From positions 1 to 5,132 of the forward strand of contig JBFMDA010000064.1 in assembly GCA_040754255.1 (NCBI GenBank): a stretch of DNA of 5,132 bases. Reading direction: 5' to 3'. The notes beneath the pieces were generated by a model. That model searched no databases. It was given only the letters and a program-made list of their open reading frames with translations, and was not told the DNA's origin. Below are positions 1 to 4,986 of the stretch, piece after piece. Source of the DNA: SURF-25 sp040754255. GTDB taxonomy: Bacteria > Omnitrophota > Gorgyraeia > Gygaellales > Profunditerraquicolaceae. The first letter of the stretch is position 1. Every line of letters begins with the position of its first letter. A program made the translations under genes and the position numbers.

Positions 1-355
1 AGCCGGATTCGTCTTTAATAGGGACGCAATTGGTGCTTAAATGCCTCTCCTGGCCCTGCAGCACAACCATTTCTTCGTTAGAGAGCGGTTCGCCTGTATT
101 GATAATACGCAGGAGGTTGGATTTGAGTTTTTCATATACGGCAGGTGGAAATACATCCTTTAGGTTCTTGCCTATAATCTGCTCTTTGGGAACACCGACT
201 GCAAGAGCGCCGCAGCTGTTTATATATTCAACGTAAAAACCGGTATTCACGATAAAAATGATATCGCGCGCAGTTTCGGCGAGTGTCTGATACAGATTGT
301 AATGGGATAGGCCGGGGATTGTTTTGAGGTGTTCCAGTATTTGCTCTCGGGTCAT
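1..355 (-). CDS. PAS-domain sensory/signalling protein, N-terminal part (runs off window)
   Basis: The frame is open from the ATG at 355 to the window edge, giving 118 codons with no stop; the C-terminus lies outside. Residues about 20-118 read as a PAS sensor domain. A short helical lead-in is followed by the strand DIIFIVNTGF (31-40), then YINSCGALAVG with the usual Asn-x-x-hydrophobic helix (44-54), the typical IIGKNLKDVFP turn (60-70), and the later strand around EEMVVLQGQERHLSTNCVPI (94-113). PAS domains bind small ligands or cofactors, or mediate dimerisation, and usually control an output domain such as a histidine kinase, diguanylate cyclase or phosphatase. That output module is not visible, so the class cannot be named. 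There is no signal peptide or membrane segment before the PAS domain, so this part is probably cytoplasmic. An AAGGAGG ribosome site lies 12 nt upstream (368-374). The gene has its own promoter and a leader with a terminator, so it looks regulated separately from the operon upstream. Confidence 0.85.
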   Translation of the reverse strand, partial: MTREQILEHLKTIPGLSHYNLYQTLAETARDIIFIVNTGFYVEYINSCGALAVGVPKEQIIGKNLKDVFPPAVYEKLKSNLLRIINTGEPLSNEEMVVLQGQERHLSTNCVPIKDESG

Positions 356-367
356 AGCTAGAAATTT

Positions 368-384
368 CCTCCTTGCGCACAAGG
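368..384 (-). promoter_or_regulatory. Ribosome binding site partly inside a small hairpin
   Basis: On the minus strand, AAGGAGG (374 down to 368) is a perfect Shine-Dalgarno sequence, 12 nt from the PAS gene start, which is a rather long spacing. Its first four bases are also the 3' arm of a 5-bp hairpin, CCUUG-UGCG-CAAGG (384-371). The hairpin would hide part of the site and could tune translation. The ribosome site is clear. The hairpin is small, and its effect is inference. Confidence 0.6.
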
Positions 385-390
385 CCACAG

Positions 391-430
391 AAAAGAAAAA
401 GGGCAACTCTCTTTTTTAAGAGAATTGCCC
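391..430 (-). terminator. Intrinsic (Rho-independent) terminator in the leader of the PAS gene
   Basis: On the minus strand a 13-bp stem (arms 430-418 and 413-401) closes on a 4-nt A loop and is followed at once by UUUUUCUUUU (400-391). Every pair is Watson-Crick except one U-G wobble. On the plus strand that same position would be a C-A mismatch and there is no equal U-tract, so the structure is oriented to stop minus-strand transcription. It lies about 60 nt downstream of the predicted transcription start of the PAS gene and 36 nt before its start codon. It may therefore act as a conditional terminator for that gene, and could also catch read-through from the operon that ends at 776. Confidence 0.88.
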
Positions 431-434
431 TACT

Positions 435-477
435 AAAAGGCTGATTACCTCTTTTTTATCCCCATACGATGCCTTTT
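435..477 (-). promoter_or_regulatory. Candidate structured leader element upstream of the terminator
   Basis: In minus-strand RNA, AAAAGGC (477-471) can pair perfectly with GCCUUUU (441-435), closing a 29-nt interior that contains a GUAUGGGGAU segment and an A-rich GAGGUAAUC segment. The interior bases AAGAGG (453-448) can also pair with UCUCUU (423-418) in the 5' arm of the terminator. Such pairing would break the terminator stem, so two competing folds are possible. The fold follows a strong promoter and precedes a strong terminator, which is the usual layout of a riboswitch or attenuator. I do not recognise a known class: it lacks the conserved cores I know for the c-di-GMP-I, fluoride, preQ1 and SAM types. 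The closing stem is mostly A-U, so chance pairing is possible. Confidence 0.4.
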
Positions 478-494
478 TTTCGGCTGGCAGGCAA

Positions 495-523
495 AGTATA
501 GCATACGAGAAGTGGGATTTCAA
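495..523 (-). promoter_or_regulatory. Sigma70-type promoter for the PAS gene
   Basis: On the minus strand, TTGAAA (523-518) serves as the -35 box and TATACT (500-495) as the -10 box, separated by exactly 17 nt. TGC immediately before the -10 box adds an extended -10 element. Five of six bases match consensus in each box. Transcription would begin near 486-489, giving an untranslated leader of about 130 nt before the PAS start codon at 355. It is the only convincing promoter I see in the window. Confidence 0.75.
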
Positions 524-562
524 GAGGCAGGGTAGTCCGGAGCAGGCGCATTGTAGAACGTC

Positions 563-718
563 AAATTCTAAATCCTAAGCTCTAAATTCTAAACACGCAC
601 TAAATCACAAACAAATTCCAATTCCCAAAACTCCAATGACCAAAACACAATATGTTGGTTTGGAGCTTGGGATTTCGGATTTGTTTGGAGTTTGATGCTT
701 GGAATTTGTTTAGAATTT
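563..718. repeat. Long imperfect inverted repeat built from 7-bp units
   Basis: The left part (563-643) and right part (657-718) are imperfect reverse complements that would fold into a hairpin of about 150 nt. The left part contains consecutive heptamers related to TTCTAAA (566-572, 573-579, 580-586, 587-593) and then related units such as ATTCCAA (615-621), TTCCCAA (622-628), ACTCCAA (630-636) and TGACCAA (637-643). The right part carries the complementary type: GGAGCTT (662-668), GGGATTT (669-675), CGGATTT (676-682), a GTTT spacer (683-686), GGAGTTT (687-693), GATGCTT (694-700), GGAATTT (701-707), GTTT (708-711), AGAATTT (712-718). It encodes no credible protein and lies just after the last operon gene. 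It resembles dispersed, non-coding palindromic elements that multiply in the spacers of some bacterial genomes; whether other copies exist cannot be seen here. Confidence 0.88.
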
Positions 719-746
719 ACCCGTAGCCTAAGCCTTAACCTTAGCC
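717..746. repeat. Short degenerate hexamer array abutting the palindrome
   Basis: Five successive hexamers are seen on the plus strand: TTACCC, GTAGCC, TAAGCC, TTAACC, TTAGCC. On the minus strand they read as variants of GGCTAA/GGTTAA. All units keep the CC doublet at the same place. The array begins at the very edge of the 7-bp-unit hairpin, so it may be part of the same element. It is only 30 bp long and degenerate; nothing indicates a telomere or an origin. Confidence 0.55.
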
Positions 747-775
747 TGTTTATAGTATGGCGTTGCTTCCGGGGC

Positions 776-1105
776 CTACGCCTTCCCTACTTCTGCCCTC
801 AAGAAATAACTCAAGACCGTCCTGATACCGACGATTGCCGCCAGCATCCCCACCTTTTCCCAGCTTGGGCTCACCACGGAACTTATGATATCGGCAGCGA
901 TAAAAACCTCAAGGCCCAAGAGAAGGTGCGCGCCCAAACGCTGCCTGATGACCCCGCTTTCAGCCAAAGAAGCCTTCTTTTCCCTGGAAAGCTTCAGCTG
1001 AATAAAACCCTTGGCGGTTTCAGCTACTCCCCACATTACTATTAAGGCGCCCAGAGCGCTGATAAGCGCACATGCTACCATCACAAAATTATTCAACCTG
1101 TCCAT
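776..1105 (-). CDS. DUF1622 family small membrane protein
   Basis: This 109-residue protein has three hydrophobic segments, about 8-34, 58-78 and 84-103, and should sit in the inner membrane. A charged basic loop (39-57, with SREKKASLAESG and RQR) lies between the first two segments. The pattern LLLGLEVFIAADII (61-74) followed by GIRTVLSYFLRAEV (93-106) is what I know from the DUF1622 family, and the length is typical for it. The biochemical function of this family is unknown to me. The start at 1105 is supported by an AAGGAGG site 11 nt upstream (1117-1123). It follows pilT by 45 nt and is the last gene of the cluster; the repeat-rich spacer begins right after its stop. Nothing in it suggests a direct role in pilus function, so co-transcription with pilT may be incidental. 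Confidence 0.82.
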   Translation of the reverse strand: MDRLNNFVMVACALISALGALIVMWGVAETAKGFIQLKLSREKKASLAESGVIRQRLGAHLLLGLEVFIAADIISSVVSPSWEKVGMLAAIVGIRTVLSYFLRAEVGKA

Positions 1106-1150
1106 AGAGCCCTATACCTCCTTTTTGCCAGTGCCATAATGTGCTGGCCG

Positions 1151-2197
1151 TCATAACTGTTTAAATTCATGGGAATCATGTGCATACGCCTGGGCAGTCT
1201 CAAGGGTAATCTGCCCTTTCTTATATAACTCCTTAAGGTGCCTGTCCATGGTGATATTGCCCTGTTCAGCGCCTGATTGCATCGCTGAGGGGATCTGGGT
1301 CAAATGGTGCTCCCGGATGAGATTCCTCATAGCGTGATTGCAAACCATGATTTCGGTGACCAGGACACGGCCTGAGCCGGAGGCAGAAGAAAGCAAAAGC
1401 TGGGAAATAATCCCCTGGAGACAATCTGCAAGCTGTAATTTTATCTGGAGTTGCTGTTGAGGGGGAAACACGTCTATAATGCGCTCGATGGTCTGGGGGG
1501 CGTTCCTGGTATGGAGCGTTGCCAGCACAAGGTGGCCGGTCTCAGCAGCAGTAAGTGCGGTAGAAATAGTATCGAGGTCGCGCATCTCGCCTACCACTAT
1601 GACATTGGGATCCTGCCGCAGCGAGTCCCTCAATGCGTCTGCAAATGAATGAGTATCGCTGTAGACCTCGCGCTGTTTAATCACGCTCTTCTTATTCGTA
1701 TGCACGAACTCGATCGGGTCCTCAATACAGACGATGATGCACTCCCTGTCGTTATTAATGAGGTTGATCATGGCTGCCAGGGTTGTGGTCTTGCCTTGGC
1801 CTGTAGGGCCGGTAACTAATACCAGGCCGTTATGCTTTCGGGCAAGTTCACTCACTACAGGCAGAAGGCCTAATTCCGCAACAGAAGGGATCCTCGAAGA
1901 CAGATGCCTGAACGCCCCTTCTACCGCGCCTTTTTGTAAATGGATGTTAACCCGGAAGCGGTCAAGCCCGGGCAGGGCCAGTGCAATATCAAGCCTTAAA
2001 TCCCGCTCAAACAATTTTTTCTGTTCGTCGGTAAGCACCGCATATATCATATTCTTCAACTCATCCCGGCCCAGCGCAGGCCAGCTGGTACGGATTAATT
2101 TTCCGTCCTTGCGCAAAATAGGCGGTTCTTTTTCCGTCAGGTGCAGGTCGGACGCATCCTGTTGCATACATAATACGAGCAGTTCCTTAAGCGACAT
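1151..2197 (-). CDS. pilT: Type IV pilus retraction ATPase PilT
   Basis: This cytoplasmic AAA-like hexameric ATPase of the secretion-ATPase superfamily powers depolymerisation of type IV pili, driving twitching motility and often DNA uptake. At 348 residues it matches the usual PilT length. The N-terminal domain opens with SLKELLVLCMQQDASDLHL, the family's typical start. Walker A is GPTGQGKT at 130-137, with Gln where Ser is usual. The Asp box is IVCIEDPIEFVH (155-166). Walker B is VIVVGEMRD (199-207), with the presumed catalytic Glu204. The His box is GHLVLATLHT (221-230). The retraction-specific AIRNLIRE motif appears as AMRNLIRE (289-296), followed by QSGAEQGNITMDRHL. All core motifs are intact, so it should be active. 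An AAGGAGG site stands only 4 nt before the ATG. No pilB, pilC or pilin genes are in the window. It lies 26 nt after the unrecognised membrane protein gene. PilU or another PilT paralogue cannot be fully excluded. Confidence 0.94.
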   Translation of the reverse strand: MSLKELLVLCMQQDASDLHLTEKEPPILRKDGKLIRTSWPALGRDELKNMIYAVLTDEQKKLFERDLRLDIALALPGLDRFRVNIHLQKGAVEGAFRHLSSRIPSVAELGLLPVVSELARKHNGLVLVTGPTGQGKTTTLAAMINLINNDRECIIVCIEDPIEFVHTNKKSVIKQREVYSDTHSFADALRDSLRQDPNVIVVGEMRDLDTISTALTAAETGHLVLATLHTRNAPQTIERIIDVFPPQQQLQIKLQLADCLQGIISQLLLSSASGSGRVLVTEIMVCNHAMRNLIREHHLTQIPSAMQSGAEQGNITMDRHLKELYKKGQITLETAQAYAHDSHEFKQL

Positions 2198-2223
2198 TGT
2201 TCCTCCTTCTTATTCGCAATACC

Positions 2224-3009
2224 TCAGAGATGGAATAATCTGATTCTTTGTAAATTCAGCATGCCTGTGTCATACGCGACTTCGCTGGCTTCTGCGACAT
2301 AGGTATGGACAGCTGCGCGTAACGTAAGGCTCTCTTTGAATACCCTGCCTGGGCCTTGGTTAAAATAAGGCAGGGATACAAAGAAAAACACAAGCAGGAC
2401 ATAAAGCCCGTGGGAAATACAAAACGCCTTTATCGCGCCGAACAATTGCAACTGAAATATTCTTGCCAAAAGCCACACATAGAGTATTACTGCGGCACAA
2501 AATACGCACAGCGTTAATTGCCCCAGCAGCAAAGGCTGAAGGTCAGGTTGATGCGAGATGATAAGGACATTGATAACGTGCCATATGCCCCGGAAAAACC
2601 ACAACACGGCATACCAGCCAAGATTAAACATAGCAATAAACCAAAGGTAAGGCGAAGGATTGTATTTTCTTACTCCCACCAGTATCCACATGGTCAGCCA
2701 AAGGCATAACAGAGACACCAAAAAATCTACGCAAAAAACGAGTAACCGCTCGGCGAATGTGGCATCAAGGGGCGTCTGCGCTTCTTGCAGCCCCGTCTGT
2801 TTTTCTTCAGCCACATAGGCTTTGAGGCTGCCGAAGAAATCAGAGATTTTGCGGGCATATTCCTGCGTTATGCGCGCAAGGGTACCTGTGCGTTCCTCTT
2901 TTTCGGGAAAAGAAGTCCCTTGCGCAGCTGCCAGGCCCTGAGTCAGCATTATAAGAAAAAAAACTCCGGGTAGGATGCCTGCTATTAAGCGCCTATATAA
3001 CAAACACAT
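2224..3009 (-). CDS. Unrecognised multi-pass membrane protein with N-terminal signal-like segment
   Basis: I do not recognise this 261-residue protein. It begins with a basic n-region (RR at 6-7), a hydrophobic stretch (8-22) and GLAAAQG (25-31), which looks like a signal peptide with an Ala-rich cleavage site. A charged, probably periplasmic or helical segment follows (32-86). The remainder is strongly hydrophobic, with likely membrane spans near 88-112, 120-138, 157-182 and 191-213. The aromatic-rich region 122-144 contains FNLGWYAVLWFFRGIW. The last 48 residues are soluble and include an Ala-rich helix (about 230-247). The start at 3009 is 3 nt after the stop of the UPF0016 gene, with AAGGTG (3022-3017) and GAGG just before the ATG, so translation is probably coupled. 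Being between a transporter and pilT suggests an envelope role, but no function can be assigned. The spans faintly resemble a Yip1-type layout; I would not rely on that. Confidence 0.8.
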   Translation of the reverse strand: MCLLYRRLIAGILPGVFFLIMLTQGLAAAQGTSFPEKEERTGTLARITQEYARKISDFFGSLKAYVAEEKQTGLQEAQTPLDATFAERLLVFCVDFLVSLLCLWLTMWILVGVRKYNPSPYLWFIAMFNLGWYAVLWFFRGIWHVINVLIISHQPDLQPLLLGQLTLCVFCAAVILYVWLLARIFQLQLFGAIKAFCISHGLYVLLVFFFVSLPYFNQGPGRVFKESLTLRAAVHTYVAEASEVAYDTGMLNLQRIRLFHL

Positions 3010-3012
3010 GCC

Positions 3013-3285
3013 TCACACCTTTTTTAAAATAATCAAGAGGCCGATACACACAAACACTATCCCGCCCGCATAGCGGACCACTTCCGGCTTAAGGTACTTG
3101 CCCAGCACTGCCCCCAAGAACACCGATGCAATAGTAACAAGCATGTAAGCGGCTACTGAGCCGCACCAGACACTCAACGGCCTTCTTGATTCTCCGGCCA
3201 TGGCTATGCCTACCAGCTGTGTTTTATCTGCTAACTCTGCGAAGAACACAGCGCCAAACGTCGCCAATACTACCTTCCAGTCCAT
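3013..3285 (-). CDS. UPF0016 (Gdt1/TMEM165/MneA-type) cation transporter, single half-domain
   Basis: This 90-residue inner-membrane protein has three hydrophobic spans (about 4-19, 40-62, 70-88) and is one half of the duplicated UPF0016 fold. The signature E-x-G-D-K-T appears as ELADKT (17-22), with Ala in the Gly position; the acidic Glu17 and Asp20 that should bind the ion are kept. Members of this family export Mn2+ or exchange Ca2+/Mn2+ for protons. Two-domain members carry the motif twice, so a single-domain protein like this should work as a homo-oligomer. The substrate here (Mn2+ most likely) is inferred. The start is supported by CAGGAGG 5 nt upstream (3291-3297). It lies 28 nt after the OsmC-like gene and 3 nt before the next gene. 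No manganese riboswitch is visible ahead of it, in keeping with its internal position in the operon. Confidence 0.85.
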   Translation of the reverse strand: MDWKVVLATFGAVFFAELADKTQLVGIAMAGESRRPLSVWCGSVAAYMLVTIASVFLGAVLGKYLKPEVVRYAGGIVFVCIGLLIILKKV

Positions 3286-3313
3286 AAAAACCTCCTGTTA
3301 TGGTTATTCCTCG

Positions 3314-3694
3314 CTACTTAAACTTGACAACGACCTCAGGGTTTGCCTTGAGCGTCTCATGCACAGGACAATGGCCTATGAACTCAATGAGGGCGGATTT
3401 ACGCCTCATGTCTAGTTGTGTATCCTTTAAATCTATGTACGCGTCAATTTTCTTAAAACACACAGGGGCTTCTTTGCCTAATTCAGCTTCTACGGTAATA
3501 CTAAAAGCACCGAGTGCAAGCCTTGCGGTTTCAGCGTATTTACGGATATAGACGCCGATACAGCTGCCAAGGCTGGCAAGAAGTGCATCCGGGGGAGTTA
3601 TCCCCTGCCCTTTGATATCAACGAGAAGCTCATAGTCTTTAGACTTAACTTGAAAAGAATAATCCCCGCTATTGGCAATCTCTACTTTGTACAT
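3314..3694 (-). CDS. OsmC/Ohr-family peroxiredoxin-like protein
   Basis: This is a cytoplasmic thiol-dependent protein of the OsmC/Ohr superfamily, whose members reduce organic hydroperoxides. From the start at 3694 it has 126 residues. The two family cysteines are present: Cys45 in LLASLGSCIG at the head of the central helix, and Cys109 in IGHCPVHETL. The PPDALLASLGSC helix and the closing strand NPEVVVKF are typical. A third cysteine is at 79. An in-frame ATG at 3718 would add eight residues (MPGSSGGS), but it has only a poor ribosome site. The ATG at 3694 follows GGGAGGG by a few nucleotides and gives the expected N-terminus, so I chose it. Even so the gene overlaps the end of waaA by 26 bp, so coupled translation is likely. 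It is nearer to the generic OsmC/YhfA-like members than to classical Ohr, and the physiological substrate is not certain. Confidence 0.88.
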   Translation of the reverse strand: MYKVEIANSGDYSFQVKSKDYELLVDIKGQGITPPDALLASLGSCIGVYIRKYAETARLALGAFSITVEAELGKEAPVCFKKIDAYIDLKDTQLDMRRKSALIEFIGHCPVHETLKANPEVVVKFK

Positions 3695-4952
3695 AGACCC
3701 TCCCGAAGAGCCCGGCATTTCTTTCAGTAGCGCCGCGCAACTGTTTCATTATTGCCTGGGCGTTTAAGGCAAGCTGCGCAGCAGACGCATGATTCCGCAG
3801 TAAATCAGCGACGTGAAAAACAAGCTCTTGCTCATTACGCACCAGCACTGCTGCGCGGTGCTTCAAGAATTCTTCCGTAATATCGCGGAAATTAAACGTA
3901 TAGGGGCCGAACAGGACCGGCTTGCCTAACAACGCAGGCTCAAGGATATTGTGCCCGCCCTTTCTCACCAGGCTTCCGCCCACAAAGACGATATCGCTGA
4001 GCGCATAAAAGGCGAGGAGTTGTCCGATGGTGTCGATGATAAAAATTTTTTCCTCCTTGGGGGAACTCACCATAGAGGCCTGCGCCGAAATTGCAACCGG
4101 TTCAAATCCGTGGCGTGTAACTTTGCGCGCGACCTCGGCTGCCCGCTCAGGATGGCGGGGAGCAAGTATAAGCCGCAAAGAAGGGAATGTACCGCCCAAT
4201 TCTGCAAATGCCCTTAAAATGATCTCTTCCTCGCCGGGATGCGTGCTGCCTGCGAGAAACACCTTTGCATCACCTGCGATCTGCAACGACTCCCTGGTTA
4301 TCCCTGTGGTAATGTGCGGGCTTACTGCAAGCTTATCAAACTTCATGTTTCCGGTTACCGCGAGCTTGGATTCATCGACGCCTAAACGCCTGAGCCTTTG
4401 GTAATCCGTCTCGGTCTGGACGCAGAACAGGCTGATTTTACGCAGGATAGGGCGCACGAGGACCTTTGAGAAAAGGTACCCTTTAAAGGAGCGGTCGGAG
4501 ATTCTTCCGTTAACCACCATAATGGGGATTTTTTTTCTATGCAGATAAGAAATAATATTCGGCCAGAACTCCGTTTCCGCAATCACTACTATCGAAGGAC
4601 GGATACGCTCTATGACGCGCCGCACAATCGCGCTTATATCCAGGGGAAGATAACACACAAAATCGTCGCCTTTGACAAAATGCCGCACCACGGTATTTCC
4701 TGTTGGGGTTACGGTTGATATGACAAATTTTTTACCGGGAAAGCGCGTTTTAAGCGTTTCGTACAATCCCCTTATCGCCATCGCCTCCCCAACGCTTACC
4801 GCATGTATCCAAATCGGGTTATCAAGTTGAAGGTCCTTCGGCAACACCCCGAGGCGCGCCAGAAAGCCCGGATGGAACTTTCTGCGCAGTGCATACACCG
4901 GCAGGTAACAGGCTGCGACACAAAAGAAAATAATATCGTAGAGTATTGTCAT
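3669..4952 (-). CDS. waaA: 3-deoxy-D-manno-octulosonic acid (Kdo) transferase
   Basis: WaaA (KdtA) transfers Kdo from CMP-Kdo to the lipid A precursor at the cytoplasmic face of the inner membrane, the first step of LPS inner-core assembly. The 427-residue length is normal. Residues 4-20 are a hydrophobic membrane anchor. The N-terminal GT-B domain has WIHAVSVGE (48-56), whose Glu56 is the expected catalytic base, then STVTPTGNTV (79-88), ETEFWPN (126-132), NGRISDRSF (148-156) and VTGNMKFD (199-206). The C-terminal nucleotide-sugar domain shows AGSTHPGEEE (234-243), APRHPER (264-270), GGSLVRKGGHNILEPA (325-340) and FGPYTFNFRD (348-357). All hallmarks are intact. The ATG at 4952 has no clear Shine-Dalgarno sequence, and an in-frame TAA sits two codons upstream, so no longer start is possible. 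It follows the recombinase gene by 34 nt. How many Kdo units it adds cannot be told from sequence. The gene implies an LPS-bearing outer membrane. Confidence 0.95.
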   Translation of the reverse strand: MTILYDIIFFCVAACYLPVYALRRKFHPGFLARLGVLPKDLQLDNPIWIHAVSVGEAMAIRGLYETLKTRFPGKKFVISTVTPTGNTVVRHFVKGDDFVCYLPLDISAIVRRVIERIRPSIVVIAETEFWPNIISYLHRKKIPIMVVNGRISDRSFKGYLFSKVLVRPILRKISLFCVQTETDYQRLRRLGVDESKLAVTGNMKFDKLAVSPHITTGITRESLQIAGDAKVFLAGSTHPGEEEIILRAFAELGGTFPSLRLILAPRHPERAAEVARKVTRHGFEPVAISAQASMVSSPKEEKIFIIDTIGQLLAFYALSDIVFVGGSLVRKGGHNILEPALLGKPVLFGPYTFNFRDITEEFLKHRAAVLVRNEQELVFHVADLLRNHASAAQLALNAQAIMKQLRGATERNAGLFGRVYVQSRDCQ

Positions 4953-4986
4953 CGGTTACGTAAAAGGCTCTTAAAAACGGCTTCTG

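Noticed and set aside
563..718. CRISPR array or transcription terminator as an explanation for the repeats
   Set aside because: Units of 7 bp without spacers cannot be CRISPR. The long hairpin has no U-tract after it on either strand, so it is not a standard intrinsic terminator.
717..746. Telomere or replication-origin repeat
   Set aside because: Five degenerate units over 30 bp in a spacer between bacterial genes are far too few, and no DnaA-box cluster was seen.
747..775. TATAAA on the minus strand as a -10 box near the operon end
   Set aside because: No acceptable -35 box lies 15-19 nt upstream, and the sequence directly downstream is the repeat region.
692..1045. Open frame of 117 codons on the plus strand
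   Set aside because: It starts in the palindromic repeat and runs antisense through the DUF1622 gene; no ribosome site and no family resemblance. The minus-strand frame has clear family motifs.
1734..2243. Open frame of 169 codons on the plus strand
   Set aside because: It is fully antisense to the well-supported pilT, and its composition is the complement of pilT codons, rich in Ser and Arg.
4050..4056. AAGGAGG-like site inside waaA on the minus strand
   Set aside because: No start codon follows at a proper distance with a meaningful frame; it encodes Lys-Glu-Glu codons of waaA.
4382..4582. Second minus-strand frame inside waaA
   Set aside because: It lies within waaA in another frame, which is intact with all motifs; no evidence of a frameshift or nested gene.
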